Made by a program: the position numbers and the translations under genes. 64,000 nucleotides of DNA from Hymenobacter taeanensis. Lineage in GTDB: Bacteria; Bacteroidota; Bacteroidia; Cytophagales; Hymenobacteraceae. The stretch is from positions 178,501-242,500 of the forward strand of contig NZ_CP053538.1 in assembly GCF_013137895.1 (NCBI RefSeq), read 5' to 3'. Shown piece by piece: positions 34,994-42,673 of this stretch. Numbering within the stretch: position 1 is the first letter of the stretch; each line of letters begins with the position of its first letter. The notes under the pieces are model-generated. The model had not been told where the DNA came from, made no database searches, and saw only the letters and a list, made by a program, of their open reading frames with translations.

Positions 34994-36010
34994 ATGAATC
35001 ACCCCATTCAGACGGGCCTACTGGCCTACGGCATGTCGGGCCGCATTTTTCACGCCCCTTTCCTGGCCGCTCACCCCAGCTTTCAGCTGCGGGCCGTGGC
35101 CGAGCGCAGCCGCAAGCTCGCCGCCGCCGACTACCCCGACATCATTAGCTACGACTCAGTAGAAGAACTGTTCCAGGACTCTGAACTGGACCTGATTGTT
35201 GTTAACACGCCCAACTACTCACACTTCGACCTCGCCAAACAGGCTCTGGAAGCCGGCAAGCACGTGCTCATTGAGAAGCCGGTGGGCACTACCGCCGCGC
35301 AGATATCGGAGCTGTTTGCCCTGGCCCGCCAGCGGAACCTGCAGGTGTTCGGCTACCAAAACCGGCGCTGGGACAGCGACTTCCAGGCCGTGCGGGAAGT
35401 GGTAGAAAGCGGGCAGCTAGGCCAGTTGATTGAAGCCCACCTGCACTTCGACCGCTACAAGCCGGCCATTCATACCAAAGTATTCAAGGAGGAGCCCACC
35501 ACGCCCGGCGCCGGCCTCAGCTTCGACCTGGGCCCGCATGTGCTGGATCAGGCCCTCAGCCTGTTTGGGCAGCCCGCCAAGGTGGAGAGAACCCTGGGCA
35601 GCTACCGGCCCCACTCCCAGGTCAACGACTACTTCCACTACCACCTCTCCTACCCCAGCGGCCTGCACGTGTTCGTGTCGGGCAGCTTGCTGGTGGCCGA
35701 CCCCGGCCCGGCCTATGTGCTGCACGGCACCCAAGGCAGCTTCCGCCAGCAGCGCACCGATGTGCAGGAAACCCAGCTCGACCAGAAATTACCCCTCTCC
35801 GATGCCGCGTATGGCCTAGACGCCCCTGGCACGGGCGGCGTGCTGACAGTGGTAAAGCCCGACGGGGAAAAGTCCAGTACCACCGTTACCACACCCCGCG
35901 GCAATTACATGGGCCTGTTTGAAGCCGTGTATCAGTCGCTGACGAACGGGGCGCCGTTCCCGGTGCGCGAGGAGGAGCTTTTCTGGCAGCTACAGATTAT
36001 TGAGCAATAA
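34994..36010 (+). CDS. Gfo/Idh/MocA-family oxidoreductase
   Basis: The product is 338 residues from the ATG at 34994 (MNHPIQTGLLAYGMSGRIFH). An upstream in-frame TTG at 34952 is not favoured. The Rossmann NAD(P) motif is GLLAYGMSGRIFHAPF. The conserved EKPVGTT lysine motif lies near residue 95, and GLSFDLGPHVLDQAL holds the family aspartate and histidine. Members oxidise or reduce sugars and polyols. The nearby genes do not reveal the substrate. Confidence 0.92.
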   Translation: MNHPIQTGLLAYGMSGRIFHAPFLAAHPSFQLRAVAERSRKLAAADYPDIISYDSVEELFQDSELDLIVVNTPNYSHFDLAKQALEAGKHVLIEKPVGTTAAQISELFALARQRNLQVFGYQNRRWDSDFQAVREVVESGQLGQLIEAHLHFDRYKPAIHTKVFKEEPTTPGAGLSFDLGPHVLDQALSLFGQPAKVERTLGSYRPHSQVNDYFHYHLSYPSGLHVFVSGSLLVADPGPAYVLHGTQGSFRQQRTDVQETQLDQKLPLSDAAYGLDAPGTGGVLTVVKPDGEKSSTTVTTPRGNYMGLFEAVYQSLTNGAPFPVREEELFWQLQIIEQ

Positions 36011-36017
36011 GCCGGGA

Positions 36018-36042
36018 GGGCGGCGGGCCAGGCTCGCCGCCC
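36018..36042 (+). terminator. Possible short GC hairpin after the oxidoreductase gene
   Basis: Eight-base arms GGGCGGCG and CGCCGCCC are present seven bases after the stop codon. There is no T-run, so termination is uncertain. Confidence 0.35.
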
Positions 36043-36087
36043 ACTTGGGTGCCTGCATCCGCTGAACTACAGGGCACGAAATCCTCC

Positions 36088-36095
36088 TATCTTTG
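36088..36095 (+). promoter_or_regulatory. -7 promoter box of the DEAD-box helicase gene
   Basis: TATCTTTG matches the Bacteroidota box exactly. It implies a 5' leader of about 68 bases containing a small hairpin (GCTGACC at 36117-36123 with GGTCAGC at 36134-36140). Confidence 0.65.
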
Positions 36096-36166
36096 TTGTA
36101 ACACTATACGCGGTTTGCTGACCAGGACAACAAGGTCAGCCATCTATCATTTTAACTCGCTGAACC

Positions 36167-37828
36167 TTGACGTTTCACGAATTCAATCTCCACGACGACC
36201 TACTGGCCGGCGTGGACGCCATGAACTACCAGAATGCCACGCCCATTCAGGAGCAGGCCATTCCCAAAATCCTCGAAGGCAAAGACCTCATCGCCTGCGC
36301 CCAAACCGGCACCGGCAAAACGGCCGCTTACCTGCTGCCCCTCCTCGACAAGATTTCGCACGCCAAGCACGGCAATACCTCTACCCTCATTCTGGTGCCC
36401 ACGCGCGAGCTGGCCACCCAGATTGACGAGCAGGTAACGGGCTTCGGCTACTTCGTGGAGGCCAGCAGCATCGCCATTTACGGTGGCGGCAAAAGCGAAG
36501 GCTGGGAGCAGCAAAAGCGCGCCCTCACCTCCGGTGCCGATATCATCATTGCCACGCCGGGCCGCCTGATTGCTCACCTGCAAATGGGCTACGTGAAGTT
36601 CGATCAGATTAAGTATCTGGTGCTCGACGAAGCTGACAAAATGATGGACATGGGCTTCTCCGACGATATCCTGAATATCGTGCGCCAGCTGCCCAAGGAG
36701 CGCCAGACCTTGCTGTTCTCGGCCACCATGCCCAACAAAATCCGGGAGTTCTCGCAGCAGATTTTGAAGAGCCCCGACGAAATTCGGTTGGCCGTTTCCA
36801 AGCCCGCTGCCGGCATCGACCAGCAGTTTTACATGGCGTTTGACCGCCAGAAGATCTACCTGCTGGAGCACATCATCAAAACCCAGGATGTGCAGAGCAT
36901 GGTGCTGTTTACGAGCCAGAAAGCGGCCGTGGGCGGTATTGTGCGCGCCATTAATAAGCTGGGCTACGATGCTCGGGGAATTTCCTCGGACCGCACGCAG
37001 GAGGAGCGCGAGCAAATCATGCGCGAGTTCAAGAACAAGCAATTCCCCATTCTGGTGGCAACTGACGTGCTGAGCCGCGGCATTGACATCGACAGCCTCT
37101 CGCACGTGGTAAACTACGACATCCCGCGCGCCGCCGAGGATTACGTGCACCGCATTGGCCGTACGGCCCGCGCCGCTACCAAAGGCACCGCCATCACCTT
37201 CATCTCCGACCAAGACCAGGACCGGGTGGTGAAGATTGAGCAGCTGATTGAGCGCGAGCTGGAGAAAAAGAATATCACCGAAGAGCTAGGCCTGGGCGAA
37301 GCTCCGGAGTTTGACCCCAAGCGCTTTGCTGGCCTGCGCGGCAAAGTAGGCGGTCGGCCGGAGCGTGGCGGTCGTTCAGGTGGCGGTAACCGCGACCGTG
37401 GCCCCCGCCCCGAAGGTGGTGGCCGCGGCGGCCGTGATGGCAACCGCCCCGCCCGCGCCGGTGCCCCCGACCCCAAAGACCCCAAGCACCAAGAGCGGAT
37501 TGCCAAAGCCCAAGCGGCCTTAGCCGCCCTCGATGCCGGCCAGGCCCCAGCCGTACCTTACCAGCGCCCACCCCGCGAAGACCACCCTGAGGGGAGCGAG
37601 AGCCGCCCCCGCCGGGAGCCCCGCGCGCCTCGTCCGGAAGGCGAAGCTTGTCCGCCTCGGGCACCTCGCCCACCACGCGCTGAAGGCGAAGCCACAGAGC
37701 CACGGGCCGAAGGTGAAAAGAGCGAAGGCCAGCGCCGTCGCAAGCGCGGCGGCCGCGGCCGTGGTCCACGCCCCGAAGGCTCGACCCCAACCCCTGAAGC
37801 TGCTGCTTCAGCGCCGAGCGCCGAGTAG
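36167..37828 (+). CDS. DEAD-box RNA helicase with basic disordered tail
   Basis: The 553-residue ATP-dependent RNA helicase starts at a TTG (TFHEFNLHDDLLAGVDAMNY is the family opening). Motifs run in order: ATPIQEQAIP (Q motif), AQTGTGKT (I), PTRELA (Ia), TPGRL (Ib), DEAD (II), SAT (III), ATDVLSRGIDI (V) and HRIGRTAR (VI). From about residue 395 the tail is rich in Arg, Gly and Pro with repeated RPEG-type words, typical of RNA-binding, condensate-forming regions. A leader with a hairpin suggests post-transcriptional or cold-shock-like control, as in related genes (inference). Confidence 0.95.
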   Translation: MTFHEFNLHDDLLAGVDAMNYQNATPIQEQAIPKILEGKDLIACAQTGTGKTAAYLLPLLDKISHAKHGNTSTLILVPTRELATQIDEQVTGFGYFVEASSIAIYGGGKSEGWEQQKRALTSGADIIIATPGRLIAHLQMGYVKFDQIKYLVLDEADKMMDMGFSDDILNIVRQLPKERQTLLFSATMPNKIREFSQQILKSPDEIRLAVSKPAAGIDQQFYMAFDRQKIYLLEHIIKTQDVQSMVLFTSQKAAVGGIVRAINKLGYDARGISSDRTQEEREQIMREFKNKQFPILVATDVLSRGIDIDSLSHVVNYDIPRAAEDYVHRIGRTARAATKGTAITFISDQDQDRVVKIEQLIERELEKKNITEELGLGEAPEFDPKRFAGLRGKVGGRPERGGRSGGGNRDRGPRPEGGGRGGRDGNRPARAGAPDPKDPKHQERIAKAQAALAALDAGQAPAVPYQRPPREDHPEGSESRPRREPRAPRPEGEACPPRAPRPPRAEGEATEPRAEGEKSEGQRRRKRGGRGRGPRPEGSTPTPEAAASAPSAE

Positions 37829-37844
37829 TGAATAGTAGTTTATG

Positions 37845-37879
37845 AAAAAGCCCCGCTGCGTAAGTAGCGGGGCTTTTTT
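37845..37879 (+). terminator. Intrinsic terminator of the DEAD-box helicase gene
   Basis: AAAAAGCCCCGCT pairs with AGCGGGGCTTTTTT around a seven-base loop, starting 17 bases after the stop codon. Confidence 0.92.
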
Positions 37880-37924
37880 GATGGCGGATGAGTACTGATT
37901 TGAGAAACTGAGCTTTCCTTTAAC

Positions 37925-38042
37925 CGTCATGCTGAGCTTGTCGAAGCATCTCTACCGCTTCGTTGAGTTGGTCCTAGGCCAGTAAGTAGTTAGCCAGAGG
38001 TAAAGATGCTTCGACTGCGTGGACGCCAGATCAAGCATGACG
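37925..38042. repeat. Imperfect palindromic element with CGTCATGCT ends
   Basis: The left arm (CGTCATGCTGAGCTTGTCGA, then AGCATCT) and the right arm (AGATGCTTCGACTGCGTGG... AGCATGACG) share outer and inner parts, but the right arm has a longer, different middle. The centre contains GTCCTAGGCCAG. It resembles the other GTCAT-ended spacer elements. Confidence 0.65.
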
Positions 38043-38078
38043 CTCTCTTTTGCTTGTTTCCTACTTGCTCTCTTACTA

Positions 38079-39014
38079 TCAGTTATTAACCGGCTCCACT
38101 TCCTGGAGGTCGGCGTATAGTCCTTGAACTATTAGTTCTTTAACTATTGCTGCACCGGCCTTGGCACCATTGGCTACCGCTACGGCCACTTGCCGCATGG
38201 GCGTGGTAGCATCTCCCGCAGCATACAGGCCCGGAACACTCGTATCGCCAAATTCTGACACGGCGATATGACCGGTTTCCGTCAGCTTGCAACCGAGCTG
38301 CTCAGGCAAGCTGCTGGCTAAACGAGTAGGAAAACGGGCAAAGATGGCCTCCAACGGGTGCTGCTGTTTATCGGCAGTGTGCACTGCGGTTACGTAACCG
38401 GCCGTATGCTCCAACGCAGCAATAGGCGTTTCGACTACCGGCACCTGATGTTGCGCGATGATGGCCAGTTGCTCGGGAGTGAAATCAGCCGGACCATTCG
38501 TGAATATTATGAGCCGTTCACTCCAGTTACGGATTAGTGTCACTAGATCAGCCGCATTTCCTCCATTAGCTAACAGGCCTAGGCGCTGCCCCCGCACCTC
38601 ATAGCCGTGGCAAAATGGGCAGTGCAGCACCGAGATGCCCCAGCACTCTGCCACACCCGGAATAGGCGCCAATTCATCAATCACACCGGTAGCCAATAAG
38701 AGCTTCCGAGAAGAGAATGTCTTGCCAGACTGAGTTTGCACCTGAAACTCTTCTTCGTAAGGTTCGGCACTGATTACCGTGTCCGTGAGGAAGGAAACGG
38801 TAGGGTATTGCGCCACCTGCTCCCGTGCTATAGAGGCAACAGCCGCTGGAGTCTCGCCATCACGTGTCAGGTAACTATGCGAGTGCGGCGTTTGCCGATT
38901 GCATGGCCGTTGATTATCTATGACCAGGACTTGGCGCATCGAGCGTCCCAAGAGCATGGCCGCGCTTAGCCCAGCGTAGCTCCCCCCTACTATTATCACA
39001 TCAAGCTTATTCAT
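38079..39014 (-). CDS. NAD(P)/FAD-dependent oxidoreductase, thioredoxin-reductase-like
   Basis: The 311-residue flavoprotein has the N-terminal FAD motif DVIIVGGSYAGLSAAM and a redox-type CxxC in LHCPFCHGYEVRG near residue 133. The C-terminal FAD motif is VPGLYAAGDATTPMRQ. This is the TrxR-like fold; the Cys-Pro-Phe-Cys with flanking histidines is common in paralogues that reduce partners other than thioredoxin. Its GC content is lower than its neighbours. The promoter (39049-39056) is flanked by AATGCAAC repeats, which suggests specific repression or activation. Confidence 0.9.
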   Translation of the reverse strand: MNKLDVIIVGGSYAGLSAAMLLGRSMRQVLVIDNQRPCNRQTPHSHSYLTRDGETPAAVASIAREQVAQYPTVSFLTDTVISAEPYEEEFQVQTQSGKTFSSRKLLLATGVIDELAPIPGVAECWGISVLHCPFCHGYEVRGQRLGLLANGGNAADLVTLIRNWSERLIIFTNGPADFTPEQLAIIAQHQVPVVETPIAALEHTAGYVTAVHTADKQQHPLEAIFARFPTRLASSLPEQLGCKLTETGHIAVSEFGDTSVPGLYAAGDATTPMRQVAVAVANGAKAGAAIVKELIVQGLYADLQEVEPVNN

Positions 39015-39027
39015 AGCTATTTAATAA

Positions 39028-39080
39028 AATGCAACTTCGTTTCATTTACAAAAGTAGCATAACTGCATATTTAATGCAAC
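39028..39080. promoter_or_regulatory. Direct AATGCAAC repeats flanking the flavoprotein promoter
   Basis: AATGCAAC occurs at 39028-39035 and again at 39073-39080, 45 bases apart and on either side of the -7 box. The surrounding DNA is AT-rich. They are candidate operator half-sites. Confidence 0.4.
39049..39056 (-). promoter_or_regulatory. -7 promoter box of the TrxR-like gene
   Basis: TACTTTTG on the minus strand matches TAnnTTTG exactly and lies 34 bases before the ATG at 39014. Confidence 0.6.
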
Positions 39081-39092
39081 ATAGATGCATTA

Positions 39093-39146
39093 TAAAAAAT
39101 CACCCCTCAAACAGGCTGGATTAGCCATTTTGTTTGAGGGGTGATT
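39093..39146 (-). terminator. Intrinsic terminator of menA
   Basis: Perfect 16-base arms (39098-39113 and 39131-39146, AATCACCCCTCAAACA) are followed on the minus strand by a run of T. It lies 51 bases after the menA stop codon. Confidence 0.85.
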
Positions 39147-39197
39147 GAGCGATTAAAATAACAAGATTTCTTTGCCTGCTGAGGTCTTATAGCCTTT

Positions 39198-40157
39198 TCA
39201 TAGCACCTGGCCTAGCCCGAATAGCAGCGTAAACACCAGCGTGGTTAGAGCCATTTGCTTCAGTAGCGGGTCCAGCTGCATTGAATCCTGGCGCTGCCAC
39301 ACGGAGAGGGCGTTGCGGAATAGCAGCGGGGCCGCCAGCACAAACAGCCACTGCCAGGGCGAGTGAAACGTGAGGGCCACATACACCACGGCGCAACCGA
39401 AACCCAGCAGCAGCAGCAGCCAGTGGTAGCGGCGGGCACGCACGGGCCCTAAGCGCACCGGAATCGTGATTTTGCCCGCCAGCTCATCGGAGCGGATGTC
39501 GCGGATGTTGTTCACGTTGAGTACGGCCGTGGCAAAGCAGCCCAGCGCGGCGGCGGGCAGCAATACTGGCAACGGCAGGGCTTCCGTCCAGTTGGGCACT
39601 TGGCTGTAGGCCTGTAGGAAGTAAGTACCGCACACGCCCACTATCCCGAAGAAGATAAACACCGACAAGTCGCCGAGGCCGGCGTAGCCGTAGGGCTTGG
39701 AGCCAGCGGTGTAGTTTACCGCCGCCCAAATGGCCGACAGGCCTAGCACGAAGAACGCCACAAAAATCCAGGCGCCGGCGGTGCCCAGCGCTACCCAGAG
39801 CAACGCTAGGCCACTCACGAGCGACAACAACCCAAATACGCCCATGCCTTTCTTCATCTGCTGGGGCGAGATGGCACCGCTCTGCACGGCACGCTGGGGC
39901 CCTTCGCGGTGCACACTGTCGGCGCCGTTCTGGGAGTCGCCGTAGTCGTTGGCGAGGTTACTCAGAATCTGCAGCAGAATGGTAGTAAGGGCCGCTAGCC
40001 CTACCACCGCCCCCCGAAACTGCCCGTTGCTGGCGGCCAGAAAGCCACCGGCCATAATGCTGGCCAGGGCCAGCGGCAGCGTGCGGGGTCGGAAAGCTGA
40101 AAGCCAGGCTTTGGCAGGACTAATAGGGGCAGCGGGGGTGGCAGCGGAAGAAGCCAT
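39198..40157 (-). CDS. menA: 1,4-dihydroxy-2-naphthoate polyprenyltransferase
   Basis: The product is 319 residues with eight or nine membrane helices. It attaches the polyprenyl chain to 1,4-dihydroxy-2-naphthoate in menaquinone synthesis. Diagnostic features are AFRPRTLPLALASIMAG at the N-terminus, the first Asp motif NLANDYGDSQNGAD and the second motif VNNIRDIRSDELAGK. The start is the ATG at 40157 (MASSAATPAA); the longer open frame to 40319 runs into repeat sequence. Menaquinone is the usual respiratory quinone of Bacteroidota. Confidence 0.94.
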   Translation of the reverse strand: MASSAATPAAPISPAKAWLSAFRPRTLPLALASIMAGGFLAASNGQFRGAVVGLAALTTILLQILSNLANDYGDSQNGADSVHREGPQRAVQSGAISPQQMKKGMGVFGLLSLVSGLALLWVALGTAGAWIFVAFFVLGLSAIWAAVNYTAGSKPYGYAGLGDLSVFIFFGIVGVCGTYFLQAYSQVPNWTEALPLPVLLPAAALGCFATAVLNVNNIRDIRSDELAGKITIPVRLGPVRARRYHWLLLLLGFGCAVVYVALTFHSPWQWLFVLAAPLLFRNALSVWQRQDSMQLDPLLKQMALTTLVFTLLFGLGQVL

Positions 40158-40220
40158 TGGAGTAATAAATAACAGGTATGCTAAATCAGACGGATGGCAA
40201 GCTTGAACTGCAGAAAGAGC

Positions 40221-40250
40221 GTCATGCTGAGCTTGCCGAAGCATCTTGCC
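40221..40250. repeat. Solo arm of a GTCATGCTGAGC element
   Basis: GTCATGCTGAGCTTGCCGAA followed by GCATCTTGCC resembles one arm of the element at 37925-38042. No matching second arm is seen nearby, so it may be a decayed copy. Confidence 0.5.
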
Positions 40251-40364
40251 AGAGGCTACTCTTGGGTCTAGAACAGCGTCGCCAAATAGGATCTTACTTC
40301 TAGGCCAGTCTGGCGCCATGTGATGAGCAACTTTGCCGAGCGCAGCAACCTTACGGTATATTGA

Positions 40365-41033
40365 CTACCGGAAAGCGGGGCCGAAGGCCATGATTCGTTC
40401 GGCGGAGAGTTCTGAAAAGTGGCGTATCACCAGATCGGCGTGGCTCAGGTCCTGCATGGGCGAATGTTCACTGTCGTAGCCAATGCAATAGAGGCCGGCT
40501 GCTTTGGCTGCCGTAACGCCGTTGGCCGAGTCTTCGATGACTACGCATTCCGTTTTAGGTGCTTTCGAGCGGGACGCGGCAAACTCGAAAATGGCCGGAT
40601 CGGGCTTGGAACGCGGGAAATCCTCGCCGCTGATGAGGTCCGTAAAATAGGGACCAATGCCAAACCGCCGCATCACCCGGTCAATGGTAGCCTTAGAGGC
40701 CGACGACGCCAGGATGAGTTGTACCTCATGCTGATGCAGGTCTTCAAGTAAGGCTCGCACGCCATCAAGCAAATCCAGATCGGGCTTTTCGTCGAAGGCG
40801 CGGTTGAAAAACTCCCGCTTGCTCATCACCAGGTCCTCCACCGAAGGTGCTAGGCCATACTTGTCTTTCAGATACTGGTACACGTTTTTGGTGGAGCGGC
40901 CCGTGAATGTGGTGTACTCCTCATCTGGCACCTGAATCCTGAGTTCATCGAAGTGCCGGAAATAGGCGTAACGGTGCACGGGCTCGGTGTCAACGATGAC
41001 GCCATCCATATCAAAAATAACGGTGCGAATCAT
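40365..41033 (-). CDS. HAD-superfamily hydrolase (beta-phosphoglucomutase/phosphatase-like)
   Basis: The 222-residue protein begins with motif I, VIFDMDGVIVDTEP. The cap domain follows, then motif II (LILASSAS), the motif III lysine in SKPDPAIFEFA, and motif IV IEDSANGVTAAKAAG. This is the PGMB-like subfamily, which includes phosphatases of sugar phosphates and beta-phosphoglucomutase. The substrate cannot be told. It is transcribed alone between menA and the glutathione peroxidase gene. Confidence 0.9.
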   Translation of the reverse strand: MIRTVIFDMDGVIVDTEPVHRYAYFRHFDELRIQVPDEEYTTFTGRSTKNVYQYLKDKYGLAPSVEDLVMSKREFFNRAFDEKPDLDLLDGVRALLEDLHQHEVQLILASSASKATIDRVMRRFGIGPYFTDLISGEDFPRSKPDPAIFEFAASRSKAPKTECVVIEDSANGVTAAKAAGLYCIGYDSEHSPMQDLSHADLVIRHFSELSAERIMAFGPAFR

Positions 41034-41088
41034 GCGGATAGTGGTCTGTTGGGGCGAAGGTAGAGAAACCTGGTGCTTCGCCTACTAC

Positions 41089-41144
41089 GAAAAAAACAGC
41101 CCGTGCTTTCCGCGCCATAGGCATTACGGAAAGCACAGGCTGTT
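41089..41144 (-). terminator. Intrinsic terminator after the glutathione peroxidase gene
   Basis: Arms 41095-41112 and 41127-41144 pair at 17 of 18 positions. On the minus strand they are followed by a run of eight T. The stop codon at 41164 lies just upstream. Confidence 0.88.
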
Positions 41145-41163
41145 GCCAGCATTTATGCGTCTT

Positions 41164-41739
41164 CTATTTCAGAATGGCCTGCACCAGCTCGTCGCTCATG
41201 GGCTTAACCTTGGAGGGGTAGAAAGCTACCACATGGCCTTGCTCATCCACTAAGTACTTGCAGAAATTCCAGGTCGGCGCGTCACTGACTGCTCCGTTCT
41301 TCGACTTGTCAGACAGGAACTTGTAGAGCGGGACTGTGTCGTCGCCTTTCACCGATACTTTGCTGAACAGCGGGAAAGTCACGCCGTAGTTCTTCTCGCA
41401 GAAAGTGGCAATCTGCGCTTCCGTGCCGGGCTCTTGCTCGCCAAAGTTATTGGCCGGGAAGCCCAGCACCGTTACCCTATCCCCATGCTTTTTGTACAGC
41501 TCCTCCAGCTCCTTATACTGCGGGGTATAGCCGCATTCCGAGGCCGTATTCACGATGAGCAGCTTTTTGCCCTTGTATTGGCTCAGCTTCACATCTTTGC
41601 CATCAATAGATTTCACGGTAAAGTCGTAGACGGTACCGGTGGCGGGAGCAGTGGTTTCAGTCATGGCAGGGGCAGAGTTTTGGTGGTAGAACGATAAGCC
41701 GCTGGCCAGCAGCGCACCTATGAGCACAAAGGCTTTCAT
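41164..41739 (-). CDS. Glutathione peroxidase-family (thiol) peroxidase
   Basis: The 191-residue protein has a probable signal peptide (MKAFVLIGALLASGLSFYHQ). The catalytic tetrad is visible: Cys69 (NTASECGYT), Gln102 (NNFGEQEPG) and Trp157-Asn158 (PTWNFCKYLV). It uses Cys rather than selenocysteine, so it probably reduces peroxides with thioredoxin-like donors. The signal suggests a periplasmic or membrane-attached location. Confidence 0.92.
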   Translation of the reverse strand: MKAFVLIGALLASGLSFYHQNSAPAMTETTAPATGTVYDFTVKSIDGKDVKLSQYKGKKLLIVNTASECGYTPQYKELEELYKKHGDRVTVLGFPANNFGEQEPGTEAQIATFCEKNYGVTFPLFSKVSVKGDDTVPLYKFLSDKSKNGAVSDAPTWNFCKYLVDEQGHVVAFYPSKVKPMSDELVQAILK

Positions 41740-41872
41740 GAGACGAGGTTGAAGGGAGTTGTCAGTGACAAACCAGAGAGCCTACGCAATGTTCGAGGTC
41801 GGATTCTAGCCTACCTTATTGGGCATAGCCGAACCGCAGACTGCGTAAATAAACAGTTCAAAGGCTCCATCT

Positions 41873-41977
41873 GGCACGTCATCCTGAGCTTGCGAAGGAT
41901 CGACTCACGGCTAAACAACTGGCCTAGCGCCTCGTGCTGAAGCAATAAGATCCTTTGCAAGCTCAGGATGACGTGCC
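41873..41977. repeat. Palindromic element with GGCACGTCATCC ends
   Basis: 29-base arms (41873-41901 and 41949-41977) match at 28 positions. The loop contains CAACTGGCCTAGCGCCTCGTG, as in the element at 25356-25462. Confidence 0.88.
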
Positions 41978-41992
41978 AGGTAGTTCAGTGGC

Positions 41993-42574
41993 CTACGTGG
42001 TGCGAGGCGTCAGCCACTTTTCAAGCGCTATAGGCTGGTAGGCCAGCATTTCCTCAATCAGGCCGGTGGGGTCTGGGTTGCTCAGGAGCTGCTGGCGGTT
42101 TTCGCGGCGTAACAGGCCTTCATCAACCATATGATCGAGGGCACGGAGCAGGTGGTCGTAGAAGCCAGCCACGCCGAGTACGCCAATAGGCTTTTTGTGC
42201 AGGCCTAGCTGGCCCCAGGTCAGTACCTCAAACAGCTCTTCTAGCGTACCGAAACCGCCGGGCATGGCCACAAAGCCTTCGGCCAGGTCGGCCATGAGCA
42301 GCTTGCGCTCATGCATGCTTTTTACAATGTGCAGCTCCGTCACGCCCCGATGTTCTACTTCCTTAGCCACCAGAAAGTCAGGAATTACCCCGATGACCTT
42401 ACCACCGTGGGCTAGCACGCTGTCGGCTACGGCACCCATGAGGCCCACACGGCCCCCGCCGTACACCAGCGTCATGCCCCGTTCGGCTAGCACCCGCCCC
42501 ATTTCCTGGGCTTGTTGGGCATACACTTCATTGTTTCCGGCACTGGAACCGCAATACACTGCTACGCTTTTCAT
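41993..42574 (-). CDS. LOG-family nucleotide phosphoribohydrolase
   Basis: The product is 193 residues from the ATG at 42574 (MKSVAVYCGSSAGNNEVY). The hallmark LOG motif PGGFGTLEELFEVLTW and the glycine-rich YGGGRVGLMG are present. Family members cleave nucleoside 5'-monophosphates to the free base and ribose 5-phosphate, the cytokinin-activating reaction in plants. In bacteria the physiological substrate is often unclear. The upstream hydrophobic extension to 42619 comes from the argS terminator and is not included. Confidence 0.9.
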   Translation of the reverse strand: MKSVAVYCGSSAGNNEVYAQQAQEMGRVLAERGMTLVYGGGRVGLMGAVADSVLAHGGKVIGVIPDFLVAKEVEHRGVTELHIVKSMHERKLLMADLAEGFVAMPGGFGTLEELFEVLTWGQLGLHKKPIGVLGVAGFYDHLLRALDHMVDEGLLRRENRQQLLSNPDPTGLIEEMLAYQPIALEKWLTPRTT

Positions 42575-42599
42575 AGGGTAAGTGAGTTGAAGACAAAAG

Positions 42600-42637
42600 A
42601 AAAACAGCAGCAACGCCACACGCTGGCGTTGCTGCTG
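42600..42637 (-). terminator. Intrinsic terminator of argS
   Basis: 14-base arms CAGCAGCAACGCCA and TGGCGTTGCTGCTG (42605-42637) surround a five-base loop and are followed on the minus strand by TTTTTCTTTT. Confidence 0.92.
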
Positions 42638-42673
42638 AATACTAAACCTACCAGAGCAACCAGCTCTAGCAAA

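Noticed and set aside
36200..37213. 337-residue minus-strand open frame
   Set aside because: It lies antisense within the DEAD-box helicase gene and results from the GC-rich codon pattern.
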